Assembly: GCF_001708935.1 (NCBI RefSeq)
Contig: NZ_MASI01000001.1
Span: 372,001 to 436,000 of the forward strand
Direction: 5' to 3'
Origin: Methyloligella halotolerans
GTDB lineage: Bacteria; Pseudomonadota; Alphaproteobacteria; Rhizobiales; Methyloligellaceae
Length of the DNA stretch: 64,000 bases
Shown: positions 46,251-54,362 of the stretch, one piece after another
How the letters are laid out: the number at the start of each line of letters is the position of its first letter
Numbering within the stretch: position 1 is the first letter of the stretch
Position numbers and translations under genes: made by a program
Notes under the pieces: generated by a model
Database searches by the model: none
Seen by the model: only the letters and a program-made list of their open reading frames with translations
What the model was told of the DNA's origin: nothing

Positions 46251-47462
46251 TCAGCGCTCGGACTGCGTCACAATTGACGGCAGCGTGGTCGGAAGGCTCG
46301 TCTCCCGGCGATCGGCGATGGCTTTGAGCCGCGGAAGGATGTTGCCCGCGACGTCATTGGCCCGCGCCGCTTCCTTCCAGCGGATATTCTCCGACGAGCG
46401 ATAGCGCTGCGGAAGATCCCGCTTGAGCTGATAGGACAGTTCGGTCGCGGTTGACTTGTCGGGTGCCATGCCGTCGATCTTGACGGCGCCCTTGGACAAG
46501 TTCACCTCGCCCTCCTGCAAACGGCTCAGAGCCGAGAGTGCAGCCTGGATCGCTGCCTCCCAATGTTCCGGCGCGCCGGAGGCGACTTCGAGCTGATCGT
46601 CGACCGCCCGGCCGCGAAACTGGGAGCCAACAATATCCTTCAGATGCGTGTGGATCTCTTCGCTGGGAACGTTTCCGGCGAGGCGCAGCACGTTGCCCTC
46701 GAGGGAGGCGCTGAACACGAACGGATCGGCGACCGGCGGCGAGACGGCGATCTTCTGAACGCTCAGGCCGGTCGGCAGAGGTCCGTGCATGGCCTCCTGA
46801 AACTCGCTGAAGTCGTTCGTGGAGCGGGCGCGCCCATCCACGGTCAGTGCAACGTCGGAAAGCCGGACCGTGCCGTTTTCGATATGGGTCAGCTGCTTGA
46901 GGGCGAAGCTCACCGCGCCGAGCCATTGCTCCTTGGCGGGGGCGCCCTCAGTTACCCGCATGCCGTCGTCGATATCGAGATCGGCGAAATGAGCCTTCGC
47001 CATGCCGACGACGGTGCGCTGATCCTTTTCGGACGGCACCGCGCCGCGCAGCTTGATCTTGTTGTCGCTGCGGCGCGCCATCCAGCGATAGGGCTCGACC
47101 TTGGCGGCAGCGTCATCGGCTGCCTCCTTGTCGGACGCATCGTCGGGTGTGGCACGCTTGGGAAGCGCCGCGCGCTCCATGGCGTCGGGCTCCGCCGGAT
47201 CCTCGGACGTGCCGATGCTCCCGGCATCGGTGGCGGTGGATGTGGAAGGACTGTCTCCCGAGGCTTCGCCGCCGACGGGAAGCGCTCCGGAGGTCTCGGG
47301 ATCGGCGGTCTGTTCAGCGGCGTTCGCGGACGAGCCGATAGCGGCTTCGGCCCGCGCGTCTTCGGGCTCGGCACGGCATTGATTGATCATCACACCGGCA
47401 ACGAAGAGAAGAGGCAGCAGACTGGCGATAACGAAAGACAACAGGGTCGGCCGAACCGACAT
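46251..47462 (-). CDS. BON-domain envelope protein, membrane-anchored
   Basis: About 403 residues from the ATG at 47462 (MSVRPTLLSFVIASLL). A single N-terminal membrane segment or signal (FVIASLLPLLFVAGVMI) is followed by a Ser/Ala/Glu/Asp-rich linker of about 110 residues. The rest has BON-like units: IKLRGAVPSEKDQRTVVGMA, then VRLSDVALTVDGRA and LRLAGNVPSEEIHTHLKD with LSKGAVKIDGMAPD. Similar N-terminal regions occur in alphaproteobacterial OmpA-like envelope proteins, but no OmpA peptidoglycan-binding domain is present. Probably a periplasmic envelope protein that binds lipid or other partners. Confidence 0.72.
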   Translation of the reverse strand: MSVRPTLLSFVIASLLPLLFVAGVMINQCRAEPEDARAEAAIGSSANAAEQTADPETSGALPVGGEASGDSPSTSTATDAGSIGTSEDPAEPDAMERAALPKRATPDDASDKEAADDAAAKVEPYRWMARRSDNKIKLRGAVPSEKDQRTVVGMAKAHFADLDIDDGMRVTEGAPAKEQWLGAVSFALKQLTHIENGTVRLSDVALTVDGRARSTNDFSEFQEAMHGPLPTGLSVQKIAVSPPVADPFVFSASLEGNVLRLAGNVPSEEIHTHLKDIVGSQFRGRAVDDQLEVASGAPEHWEAAIQAALSALSRLQEGEVNLSKGAVKIDGMAPDKSTATELSYQLKRDLPQRYRSSENIRWKEAARANDVAGNILPRLKAIADRRETSLPTTLPSIVTQSER

Positions 47463-47792
47463 GGATGATACACCCCTCCATGAGCGCTTAGCTTGGCTTG
47501 GGTCCCTGCTGTCCAAACCCCTCACCTGCGCGAAGCATGGCGCAAATGAGACTGAAATATGACTCGTATCATGCCGCCAGCAAGGCGACTGTCAACTGCG
47601 GCTCCCCGATCGCGACACAACAACGATCGTCTTTGCGGAGTGCCGAACGCCTGTAACCCGACCGATCGCGGCTCATGCCGACGACCCCCGAAGCCGGGTA
47701 AGCGAACAGCCCACTTGGCCGCGCCGCTTGCGACTATAGGTGAAGCGACGGGGCCAAGCTAGGCTCGTCTTGTTACAATTCTTGTCTGGAGC
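47463..47792. other. Gene-free region upstream of the BON gene
   Basis: 330 bases between the start of the BON gene and the stop of the small DUF3096 gene, both on the minus strand. It should carry the BON promoter. I see no convincing ORF, hairpin or repeat; the longest open frame on the plus strand is Arg/Pro-rich and lacks a ribosome-binding site. Confidence 0.4.
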
Positions 47793-47939
47793 CTAGAGGT
47801 GTGCCGCGAGGCCCAGGATACCGACGATGATGAGATAGACGGCCACGATATAGGCCAGCATGCGCGGCACCAGCAGAATGATGACGCCTGCGATGAGCGC
47901 GATCAGCGGATTGACGATCGCGGGATCGAAATTCTCCAT
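47793..47939 (-). CDS. DUF3096 small membrane protein (48 residues)
   Basis: The minus strand from the ATG at 47939 encodes 48 residues: an N-terminal MENFDPAIVNPLIALIAGV, then two hydrophobic helices around the conserved L-V-P-R-M-L-A-Y-I-V-A turn, ending LGLAAHL at TAG 47793. The P-L-I-A-L-I-A-G and P-R-M-L-x-Y-I-V-A patterns are those of DUF3096. GGGGAGTATCC precedes the start, giving a good ribosome-binding site. Function unknown; such proteins are commonly stress-induced in proteobacteria. It is divergent from the TerC gene. Confidence 0.82.
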   Translation of the reverse strand: MENFDPAIVNPLIALIAGVIILLVPRMLAYIVAVYLIIVGILGLAAHL

Positions 47940-48305
47940 CGGATACTCCCCCCTTCCATTTCGAAAGTTTGCTGCCTGATTCGGCCGGTCGACACTTTGA
48001 GCTTACGGCAGGTTCGCCACAATGTCGTGGCCGACCTCTTCCAGTAAGCGTTGGCTTTCGTCCTTTGTTCCCGTTGCGGCCGACGCCTTTCAAAGGGCTT
48101 CGGGCGCACCTACCTATAGCGTGGTCATGGAGTTTTCTTGGGCCGCTAAGAAGTCTCCTCTGACCGCCAAAAGTTTCCTTTGGCCGCAATGAGTTTCCTA
48201 CGGTTGCCGGCTTGCTGCGCGGCGACACAGACGGTACCCCAGCCCCCGGGCTGGCCGCAGGCCTCGCCCGATCGAACCGGGCACGTGTGGAGGATGAGCG
48301 CCGCA
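47940..48305. promoter_or_regulatory. Divergent control region with three 20-bp imperfect direct repeats
   Basis: 366 bases between the DUF3096 gene and terC-like gene. At 48140-48159, 48161-48180 and 48181-48200 three imperfect copies of [T/G]G[G/A]CCGC-AA-[A/G]AGT-[C/T]TCCT follow each other with a 20-21-bp period, that is, on one face of the helix. This resembles regulator half-sites. The ribosome-binding GGAGG is at 48289-48293. I looked for the yybP-ykoY manganese riboswitch often found before TerC genes and did not see its conserved core. Confidence 0.5.
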
Positions 48306-49007
48306 ATGTCATTCGACGATCCGTCCTTTCTGATTGCCGTCCTGCAAATCATTTGGATCGATCTGCTGCTCTCCGGTGACAACGCCGTCGTCATCGCGCT
48401 TGCCTGCCGCAACCTTCCACCCCGTCAGCGACTTACCGGTCTCGTCCTGGGCACGATCGTCGCGATCACGATGCGCATCGCCTTCGCCGGCGTCATCACC
48501 AAGCTGATGATGGTTCCCTATCTGAAGATCGCGGGCGGCGTGCTGCTCATTTGGATCGCGGTCAAGCTTCTGGTCCAGGATAGCTGCGACGAAGACTGCC
48601 GGGTCGAGACCGGCGAGACCCTGGGCCGGGCGATCCGGATCATCGCGGTCGCCGATATCGTGATGAGCCTCGACAACGTGATCGCCATCGCGGCGGCGGC
48701 GCGCGGAACGCTCTCGCTCCTCATCTTCGGACTGCTGGTCAGCATTCCGCTCATCATGGCGGGGGCCGCGCTTGTGCTCGCCACCGTGGAGCGCTTCCCA
48801 ATCGTGATCTGGGCCGGCGCCGCCCTGCTCGGCTGGATCGCCGGCGAGATCATCATCACCGATCCCTTCATCGCCTCGCTGATGGCGAAAGGGCATTACC
48901 CCTACGCCTGGCTGTTTGCGGGGCTGGCCGGGATCGCGCTGGTGCTGAGCGCCGGATATATGTGGCGGCGACGATGTCAGCAGCGCGAGAGGCCGGACTA
49001 CATCTGA
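48306..49007 (+). CDS. TerC family integral membrane protein (YjbE-like)
   Basis: About 233 residues from the ATG at 48306 (MSFDDPSFLIAVLQIIWIDL); another ATG at 48294 touches the GGAGG and is a poorer start. Seven membrane segments. The family motifs with conserved Asp-Asn are LLLSGDNAVVIALACR and IVMSLDNVIAIAAAAR. Two cysteines occur in the loop DSCDEDCRVE, a possible metal site. Relatives export Mn2+ or supply metal to secreted proteins; this role is inferred. A second TerC gene begins beyond the right edge of the window. Confidence 0.88.
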   Translation: MSFDDPSFLIAVLQIIWIDLLLSGDNAVVIALACRNLPPRQRLTGLVLGTIVAITMRIAFAGVITKLMMVPYLKIAGGVLLIWIAVKLLVQDSCDEDCRVETGETLGRAIRIIAVADIVMSLDNVIAIAAAARGTLSLLIFGLLVSIPLIMAGAALVLATVERFPIVIWAGAALLGWIAGEIIITDPFIASLMAKGHYPYAWLFAGLAGIALVLSAGYMWRRRCQQRERPDYI

Positions 49008-49085
49008 CGGAGCTCTCCGGGATGGAGCGCTCTGGCGTGGCGCTCTTCGGGATGAGGCGATTTCGCGTGGATGCTCCGCGCCCTG

Positions 49086-50135
49086 CTACTGGGGCAACCC
49101 CGCATGGGGATTGAACGGCCGCTTCGCCCCGCTTGCCCCTCCGGCCACATGATCTGCCACGAAGGCGCCGCGCTGTCCCATGGGCTTCGGCTCGCCCACG
49201 GTCGTGTCCTCGGCCGTCTGCAGCTCGAGCTCGGCGTTTATCTCCGCGCCGATCAACACGATGTAGAACGACAGGTAGAGCCAGAAGAGCAGAATGATCA
49301 CCGCGCCGAGGGAGCCGTAGATGCGGCCGTAATTGGCGAAGTTGGCGACGTAGAGTGAGAACCCGCCAGATGCGATCAGCCAGACGCAGGTGGCGAAGAC
49401 CGAGCCGACGGTCACCCAGTGCCAATTGGCGGGATTACGGCAGGGACCGTAGCGGTAGAGCAGCGCGAGGATCAGCAAGGTCACCACGGCGAGAAACGGC
49501 CAGCGGGCGATGCGGATCACCTGCTCGAACAGGTCGGAGAAGCCGAGAAACTCCATCCAGTTCGGCACGTAGATAATGGCGAGCAGCATGAGCAAGCCGC
49601 CGAGGATGCCCACGACCGCGAACACCGATGCGCCGAAATAGTATTGCAGCAGGCTGCGCCGCTCCTCCTCCTCATAGGCGATGTTGAGGGCGGCGAACAT
49701 GGCCTGGGCGGCGAGGTTGGTGCTCCAGAAGGCGATGCCGAGGCTGAGCGCCAGGCTATAGCCCAGAGACTGACCGGAGGCGGTCGCGAGACGGTGGATC
49801 TGCTCCTCCACCATGGCATAGGCCTGCTGGGGCAAAAGCGCGTCCAGGATGCTGAAATGCTGCTCGACCGTGGCCGGGCTGGCCATCAGGCCGTAGAGAG
49901 AGATCAGGCCGGAGAGCGCCGGGAAGATCGCGAAAAGCGCATAGAAGGCGCAGCCCGCCGATACGACGGATAGATTGTCCCGGCCCGATTCCCGCCAGAC
50001 CCTGTGGGCGATCTGGATCCAGCCGATCAGCGGAATCTGGGTGGGGACGCGGGCGTGTCGGCCGTAGACATCGGCCTCCTCCGGCGGTTTGTCGTCGTCA
50101 GGCTGCTCTTCCGCGGTCGCAGTATCTGTGCTCAT
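49086..50135 (-). CDS. YihY/BrkB family inner-membrane protein
   Basis: 349 residues. After an acidic N-terminus come six membrane helices with SAGCAFYALFAIFPALSGLI, SLGIAFWSTNLAAQAMFAAL, RNPANWHWVTVGSVFATCVW and GRIYGSLGAVIILLFWLYLS. The conserved R-x(n)-Y-G-P and Y-G-S-L-G motifs define the family (once called RNase BN, now seen as membrane proteins of unknown transport function). The C-terminal tail is hydrophilic. It converges with the TerC gene. Confidence 0.9.
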   Translation of the reverse strand: MSTDTATAEEQPDDDKPPEEADVYGRHARVPTQIPLIGWIQIAHRVWRESGRDNLSVVSAGCAFYALFAIFPALSGLISLYGLMASPATVEQHFSILDALLPQQAYAMVEEQIHRLATASGQSLGYSLALSLGIAFWSTNLAAQAMFAALNIAYEEEERRSLLQYYFGASVFAVVGILGGLLMLLAIIYVPNWMEFLGFSDLFEQVIRIARWPFLAVVTLLILALLYRYGPCRNPANWHWVTVGSVFATCVWLIASGGFSLYVANFANYGRIYGSLGAVIILLFWLYLSFYIVLIGAEINAELELQTAEDTTVGEPKPMGQRGAFVADHVAGGASGAKRPFNPHAGLPQ

Positions 50136-50324
50136 GATCGGCGGCGATTCATCCCAAGGGCACGGTGCGTGCGGAAGGTTCGGTCAATCGCGTGCATCAT
50201 GGGGCCTATTCGTCCCGCGCTGCCAGCGAAATGGCGCGCTCGTCCCCGCCTGTGATTGGGGAGCTTGTTTTCTCGGGAGACCCCTTGACGGTGAACCGGC
50301 GGGGCGCTTTCTCTCTCGCCTAGC

Positions 50325-50414
50325 GGATGGGTGGCCGAGCGGTTGAAGGCACCGGTCTTGAAAACCGGCAGGCGCGCGAGCGTCTCGTGGGTTCGAATCC
50401 CACCCCATCCGCCA
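50325..50414 (+). tRNA. tRNA-Ser(TGA)
   Basis: 90 bases; acceptor stem GGATGGG (50325-50331) pairs with CCCATCC (50404-50410), followed by G and encoded CCA. The anticodon arm CCGGT-CTTGAAA-ACCGG places TGA at 34-36. A long variable arm (GGCGCGCGAGCGTCTC region) and GTTCGAAT in the T arm fit a serine tRNA. Confidence 0.96.
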
Positions 50415-50652
50415 TTCCTTTCTTCTGGGTGGTATGACCGTCGCAACCGGACTCACCGTTGGACGTCGGCCCCGCCGCGTGCATGATAGCGATATGAAGT
50501 GCGCCGACTGTACCACCAGCATACCGCTTCCACGCCGTTGACGTGAGAAGCGGCCGGCGAGCGATTGCAGAGATCGCTGGCCGATCACCGCCTGCGGATC
50601 ATGCAGGCCTGCGTAGCCGCATGTGCGGTGATGCCAAGGTACGGTGCTTCCT

Positions 50653-51291
50653 ATGACCAATGTTTTCGAAAGCCCCTTCAGGGGCATAACTCTCGATCGT
50701 CTCGTCACCAATCCGAATATTCGAGTCGGTCGGTACAGCTACTACTCCGGCTACTATCACGGACACGGGTTCGACGAGTGCGCCCGCTTCCTCGTGCCGG
50801 ACGAAGGCGCAGACAGACTCATTATCGGTTCCTTCTGTTCGATCGGTTCGGGCGCAGCCTTCATAATGGCCGGCAACCAAGGCCACAGAAGCGACTGGAT
50901 CAGCACGTTTCCGTTCTACTGGATGTCCGATGTCCCTGCTTTCGCGGGCGCGGAAGACGGTTATCGCCCGGCTGGCGATACCGTGATCGGAAACGATGTC
51001 TGGATCGGCTCGGAGGCGATCATCATGCCGGGTGTCACGATCGGGGACGGCGCCGTCATCGGCACCAGAGCGCTGGTAACCAAAGACGTCGAACCCTACA
51101 GCATCGTTGGCGGCAACCCCGCCAAGGTCATCCGAAAGCGGTTTGACGATATTCAGATCGCCCAGCTGCTCGAACTTCGCTGGTGGAACTGGAATGACGA
51201 TGAGCTCAAGCAGGTCATGCCGATCCTGACCAGTGGCGACATTTCAGCGCTTCACCGCCACTGGCGGAATGTTATCGAACCTGCAGAGTGA
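50653..51291 (+). CDS. catB: Type B (CatB-like) chloramphenicol O-acetyltransferase
   Basis: About 212 residues from the ATG at 50653 ([16 protein letters not shown]). Left-handed beta-helix acetyltransferase: [54 protein letters not shown] with the catalytic His, and hexapeptide repeats in [20 protein letters not shown]. Very similar in pattern to the Agrobacterium CatB. Uses acetyl-CoA to acetylate chloramphenicol; related xenobiotic acetyltransferases act on other drugs. The DNA looks less GC-rich than its neighbours and it sits 240 bases after tRNA-Ser, both hints of transfer. Confidence 0.92.
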   Translation: MTNVFESPFRGITLDRLVTNPNIRVGRYSYYSGYYHGHGFDECARFLVPDEGADRLIIGSFCSIGSGAAFIMAGNQGHRSDWISTFPFYWMSDVPAFAGAEDGYRPAGDTVIGNDVWIGSEAIIMPGVTIGDGAVIGTRALVTKDVEPYSIVGGNPAKVIRKRFDDIQIAQLLELRWWNWNDDELKQVMPILTSGDISALHRHWRNVIEPAE

Positions 51292-51381
51292 ACCGGGCAA
51301 CTGGCCGACGGCTTCGTTCCCCGGTCATGCCGCGGCAGCCCTGGCCGTCTTTTACACTCAGGCAATGTTTACGGAGGTGAC

Positions 51382-52032
51382 ATGAGCAAAGTCTTCATCG
51401 TCGGCGGGGCCGGCAAGGTCGCCCGGCCGCTCGCCGCAATGCTTGCCGATCGGGGGCATGAGCCCATCTCTCTTTATCGGAAGCCCGAGCAGCGTGAAGA
51501 GCTGGAAGCGCTCGGCGCCACGCCGGTGCTGGGAGACCTGACCGAGCTCTCCGAAGACGATCTCGCGGCGCTCATGGCGGGCAGCGACGTGGTGATCTTC
51601 AGCGCCGGTGCCGGCGGCGTCGGCATGGACGTCACCAACGCCATCGACGGGCGCGGGCTAGAGACGTCGGTGGAGGCGGCGAAGCGCGCCGGCATCGACC
51701 GGTTCCTGCTCGTCTCGGCCTTTCCCGATGCCGGTCGGGACCGGGAGCGGAAGGAAGGCTTCGAGAACTATATCCGGGTCAAGAAGCTGGCCGATGCCTA
51801 TCTCGCGGCGAGCGGGTTGGACTATGTCATCCTGCGGCCCGGCACCCTCACCAACGATCCCGGCACCGGAAGGGTCAAAGCCGATCTCGCCATTCCCTAC
51901 GGCACCGTGCCGCGGGAGGATGTCGCCGCGGTGCTGGCCGAGCTGGTCGACCGGCCGGAGGTCAGCCGGACGATCGTGGAGCTGATCGAAGGCGAGACAC
52001 CGATCTCCGAGGCCATCGGCCGGCTGCCCTAG
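51382..52032 (+). CDS. NAD(P)-binding SDR-like (NmrA/atypical short-chain dehydrogenase) protein
   Basis: 216 residues with a strong ribosome-binding site (GGAGGTGA). Rossmann start MSKVFIVGGAGKVARPLAAM and LYRKPEQREELEAL, with Arg after the second strand suggesting NADP(H). DVVIFSAGAGGVGMDV, RFLLVSAFPDAGRDRE, YIRVKKLADAYLAASGLDYV and ILRPGTLTNDPGTG match the YwnB/HSCARG-type atypical SDRs; the Y-x-x-x-K pair is YIRVK. Such proteins act as redox sensors or flavin/quinone reductases; the substrate is unknown. Confidence 0.87.
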   Translation: MSKVFIVGGAGKVARPLAAMLADRGHEPISLYRKPEQREELEALGATPVLGDLTELSEDDLAALMAGSDVVIFSAGAGGVGMDVTNAIDGRGLETSVEAAKRAGIDRFLLVSAFPDAGRDRERKEGFENYIRVKKLADAYLAASGLDYVILRPGTLTNDPGTGRVKADLAIPYGTVPREDVAAVLAELVDRPEVSRTIVELIEGETPISEAIGRLP

Positions 52033-52083
52033 GCTTCAACTCGAAAAATCCTCAGCTAGAGACCCCATCCCTGTGTATCGCCG

Positions 52084-52614
52084 ATGAATCCCTTCGTCGT
52101 CATCTCCGGCTGCTCCGGCGGCGGAAAATCCACGTTGCTCGCCGAGCTGGGACGGCGGGGCCATCGTACCGTGGACGAGCCTGGGCGGCGCATCGTCGAG
52201 GAGGAGATGGCGACGGGCGGTCACGCGCTTCCCTGGGAGGATCCCGTCGCCTTTGCAAGGCGGGCCATCGCCATGGCGCTGTCCGATCTCGATGCAGCGG
52301 CGGCCTGGGACGGCTGGGTCTTCTTCGACCGTGGGCTGGTGGATGCGGCAGCCTTCCTGCAGCATCTCACGGGAGAGGATGCGCTTGCCGAGGTCGGCCG
52401 GCGCTATCACGAGCGCGTCTTCCTTACGCCGCCATGGCCGGAGATCTATCGTGGCGACGCGGCGCGCCGCCATGATCTCGATGTGGCGATAGAGGAATTC
52501 GAGCGGCTCGCCAAAGCCTATCCGGCGCTGGGCTACGAGACGGTGCGGATACCGAAGACCGGCGTTGCGGAACGGGCGGATTTCATCCTCGCCAAGCTGG
52601 GGATCGACGCGTAA
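52084..52614 (+). CDS. AAA-family ATPase / nucleoside kinase-like protein
   Basis: 176 residues. The Walker A is VVISGCSGGGKSTLLAELG; WVFFDRGLVDAAAFLQH fits a Walker B or lid region, and the arginine-rich region GRRYHERVFLTPPWPEIYRG lies where AAA_28-type kinases bind phosphate. It looks like a small P-loop kinase (AAA_28, NadR-C-like). 52 bases separate it from the SDR gene and 35 from the DUF454 gene, so the three may be cotranscribed. Substrate unknown. Confidence 0.82.
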   Translation: MNPFVVISGCSGGGKSTLLAELGRRGHRTVDEPGRRIVEEEMATGGHALPWEDPVAFARRAIAMALSDLDAAAAWDGWVFFDRGLVDAAAFLQHLTGEDALAEVGRRYHERVFLTPPWPEIYRGDAARRHDLDVAIEEFERLAKAYPALGYETVRIPKTGVAERADFILAKLGIDA

Positions 52615-52649
52615 GCATCCCTGATTCCCCTCTTCACCGAAGGTCGTGC

Positions 52650-53033
52650 GTGGCAAAGGGCGAAAAGCGAAACACGATACGGCGGAACGCTTTCCGTCTG
52701 CTCGGCCTGATCTTCGTCGGCATCGGGGCGATCGGAATCGTGCTGCCGGTTCTGCCGACCACGCCGTTTCTGATTTTGGCTGCGGCCTGCTTCACGCGCT
52801 CCTCGCCCAGGTTGGAGCGGTGGCTGCTGGATCACGCCCATTTCGGGCCCCTGCTGCGGGACTGGCGGGAACGGGGGGCGATCCCCCGGCGGGCGAAGAT
52901 GCTCGCCGTTTTGGGCATGAGCACGGGCTTCGCCGCGTTCTATTACTTCAGCCACCCGGGCTGGGCGGCGATGGCGAGCGTTCTGCTGCTGATGGGGATC
53001 GGCGCGGGCTACGTGCTCACGCGGCCGAGCTGA
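52650..53033 (+). CDS. DUF454 (YbaN) inner-membrane protein
   Basis: 127 residues from a GTG. The family block LLGLIFVGIGAIGIVLPVLP is followed by TTPFLILAAACFTRSSPRLE and HAHFGPLLRDWRERGAIPRR; a final pair of helices runs from MLAVLGMSTGFAAFYYF to LLLMGIGAGYVL. Function unknown; in other bacteria it is sometimes linked to haem or iron genes. It is the last gene of a short plus-strand run. Confidence 0.88.
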   Translation: MAKGEKRNTIRRNAFRLLGLIFVGIGAIGIVLPVLPTTPFLILAAACFTRSSPRLERWLLDHAHFGPLLRDWRERGAIPRRAKMLAVLGMSTGFAAFYYFSHPGWAAMASVLLLMGIGAGYVLTRPS

Positions 53034-53086
53034 GGGTCGAGGAGGACGCACCGGACGCAGACGGTCCGGCGCCGCCATGATCGGTC

Positions 53087-53515
53087 CTAGTCGAACTTCT
53101 GCTGTTTTTTCTGGATGCGCTGAGCGAGCTTCTGATCCTGACGGGCAGCCGCCGCGATCTTGTTGTAGGTGGGAAGATCCAGGTCGGCGTCGTTGATCGC
53201 CTGGATCATCTCCTTCTCGGCCTTCTGCTTGATCTGCATGGCCTCGCTCTCGTCCGAGGCAGATTGGGCCTCTGCGCCGTATTTCTGGTAGATCTTGCCG
53301 ACGGCGACGGATGCTTCGGCGAAGTCGTCCAGCTGACCTTCGTCGATGTTGCCCGCGGCCATGGGCTGGCCAGCCGCCTGCTCCGGCGGCGGCGCGGATT
53401 CCTGGGCGACGGCAGGCATCGCAACGAACCCGCCTAGCGTCAGGGCCGTCATGCCGGCGATGAGCTTAATGCGGGTTGCGGAAAGGGTCTCGGTCCGTGT
53501 GTTGGGAGTCTTCAT
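53087..53515 (-). CDS. DUF4168 secreted protein
   Basis: 142 residues with a signal peptide (LIAGMTALTLGGFVAMPAVA, then Q). The mature part has a Pro/Gln/Ala linker, then a helical domain: LDDFAEASVAVGKIYQKYGA, EAMQIKQKAEKEMIQAINDA, DLDLPTYNKIAAAARQDQKL, ending in a Lys/Gln-rich tail. This is the DUF4168 pattern. Periplasmic, function unknown. Confidence 0.8.
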   Translation of the reverse strand: MKTPNTRTETLSATRIKLIAGMTALTLGGFVAMPAVAQESAPPPEQAAGQPMAAGNIDEGQLDDFAEASVAVGKIYQKYGAEAQSASDESEAMQIKQKAEKEMIQAINDADLDLPTYNKIAAAARQDQKLAQRIQKKQQKFD

Positions 53516-53732
53516 GACTTTCCCTCCTTACTTCGGTCCTTTGGTTCATCGGCACCCCTCACGGGGCGCCTCCATTCCCAAATCCGTTGGGAGATGCGTA
53601 AGGGACCGACGGCTCAAGCGCGGAGATGTTCCAAGCGTCGGAACGCCTTGCTGGCCGGTCCCATGCCGATCCGGCGGATGAAGCATGGCAACCACAGTGG
53701 CCGGCGCTTGCGGGGCCTCCCGCGGAGACCTC

Positions 53733-54095
53733 CTACTCGACGGTCCCGGCCGCGAAGAGCGCGTAGGTGAAGAGCAGCCCGAACACGGTGTGGATTGCCG
53801 CTGTACTGCGGATCAGCACGTCGGCGGTATTAGTGGCGAGATAGAGCAGAATAAGGGCAGCGATGACATTGTAGAGCCACAGTCCGTAGGCGGTCCCGAT
53901 GCCGAAGGAGGTCTCGAGACGGTTGTTCACGGCCAGTGCTGCTGTGCCGAGAACGATGGTGAAAATGGCGAAGAGCGTGGCCTGCTCGCGGGTGGCACCG
54001 CCGCTGAGTGTCACGCCTTTGGCGATCAAGACCAGCACGCTCACGCCGAACAGCAGCTCGAAGCCGCCCGACAAGATCATCAATATGCGCAGCAT
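53733..54095 (-). CDS. Small four-helix membrane protein, unknown
   Basis: 120 residues, ATG at 54095. Four hydrophobic segments: ILMILSGGFELLFGVSVLVL, QATLFAIFTIVLGTAALAV, GLWLYNVIAALILLYLATN and STAAIHTVFGLLFTYALFAA. No motif I can name. It lies 54 bases downstream of the two-helix protein and PepSY protein on the same strand, so it may belong to the iron-regulated unit that starts at 55522. It ends with no clear terminator. Confidence 0.7.
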   Translation of the reverse strand: MLRILMILSGGFELLFGVSVLVLIAKGVTLSGGATREQATLFAIFTIVLGTAALAVNNRLETSFGIGTAYGLWLYNVIAALILLYLATNTADVLIRSTAAIHTVFGLLFTYALFAAGTVE

Positions 54096-54149
54096 GCCCT
54101 GCCCCTTTCTTCCGGTGGCGCGCAGCTATCGCCTTCGTGCGCCAGCCGT

Positions 54150-54362
54150 CTAGCCCCGCTGGAGAGATCCGCGAGGACCCCAGACCATCCAGACGGTCAC
54201 GATGACAGGAATTCCGAGCGATGCCCAGGACACAGCGTCCCAGACGCCGTCGCCCACAAGGGCGGCGATGAGACCGACCATGCTGACGATGCCGATAAGG
54301 GTCGGGACGAAGAAGATCTCGCCGAGGCTCTTGGTACCCCGCTTTGCCGGCCGCCGCGTCAT
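54150..54362 (-). CDS. Small two-helix membrane protein coupled to the PepSY gene
   Basis: 70 residues. The ATG at 54362 overlaps the PepSY stop (ATGA), a strong sign of coupling. Two hydrophobic segments: IFFVPTLIGIVSMVGLIAAL and AVSWASLGIPVIVTVWMVW, with basic ends. Small membrane partners of this kind are common next to PepSY_TM ferric-siderophore reductase-like proteins in proteobacteria. Function unknown. Confidence 0.75.
   Translation of the reverse strand: MTRRPAKRGTKSLGEIFFVPTLIGIVSMVGLIAALVGDGVWDAVSWASLGIPVIVTVWMVWGPRGSLQRG

Noticed and set aside
48200-48305. Possible yybP-ykoY manganese riboswitch before the TerC-like gene
   Set aside because: The conserved GGGGAGUAG and CAUC/ACGUC-type core sequences of that class are absent; the hairpins I can draw are ordinary for GC-rich DNA.
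50325-53033. Integrated element using tRNA-Ser as attachment site
   Set aside because: I found no repeat of the tRNA 3' end downstream, no integrase and no transposase; only the acetyltransferase gene looks foreign.
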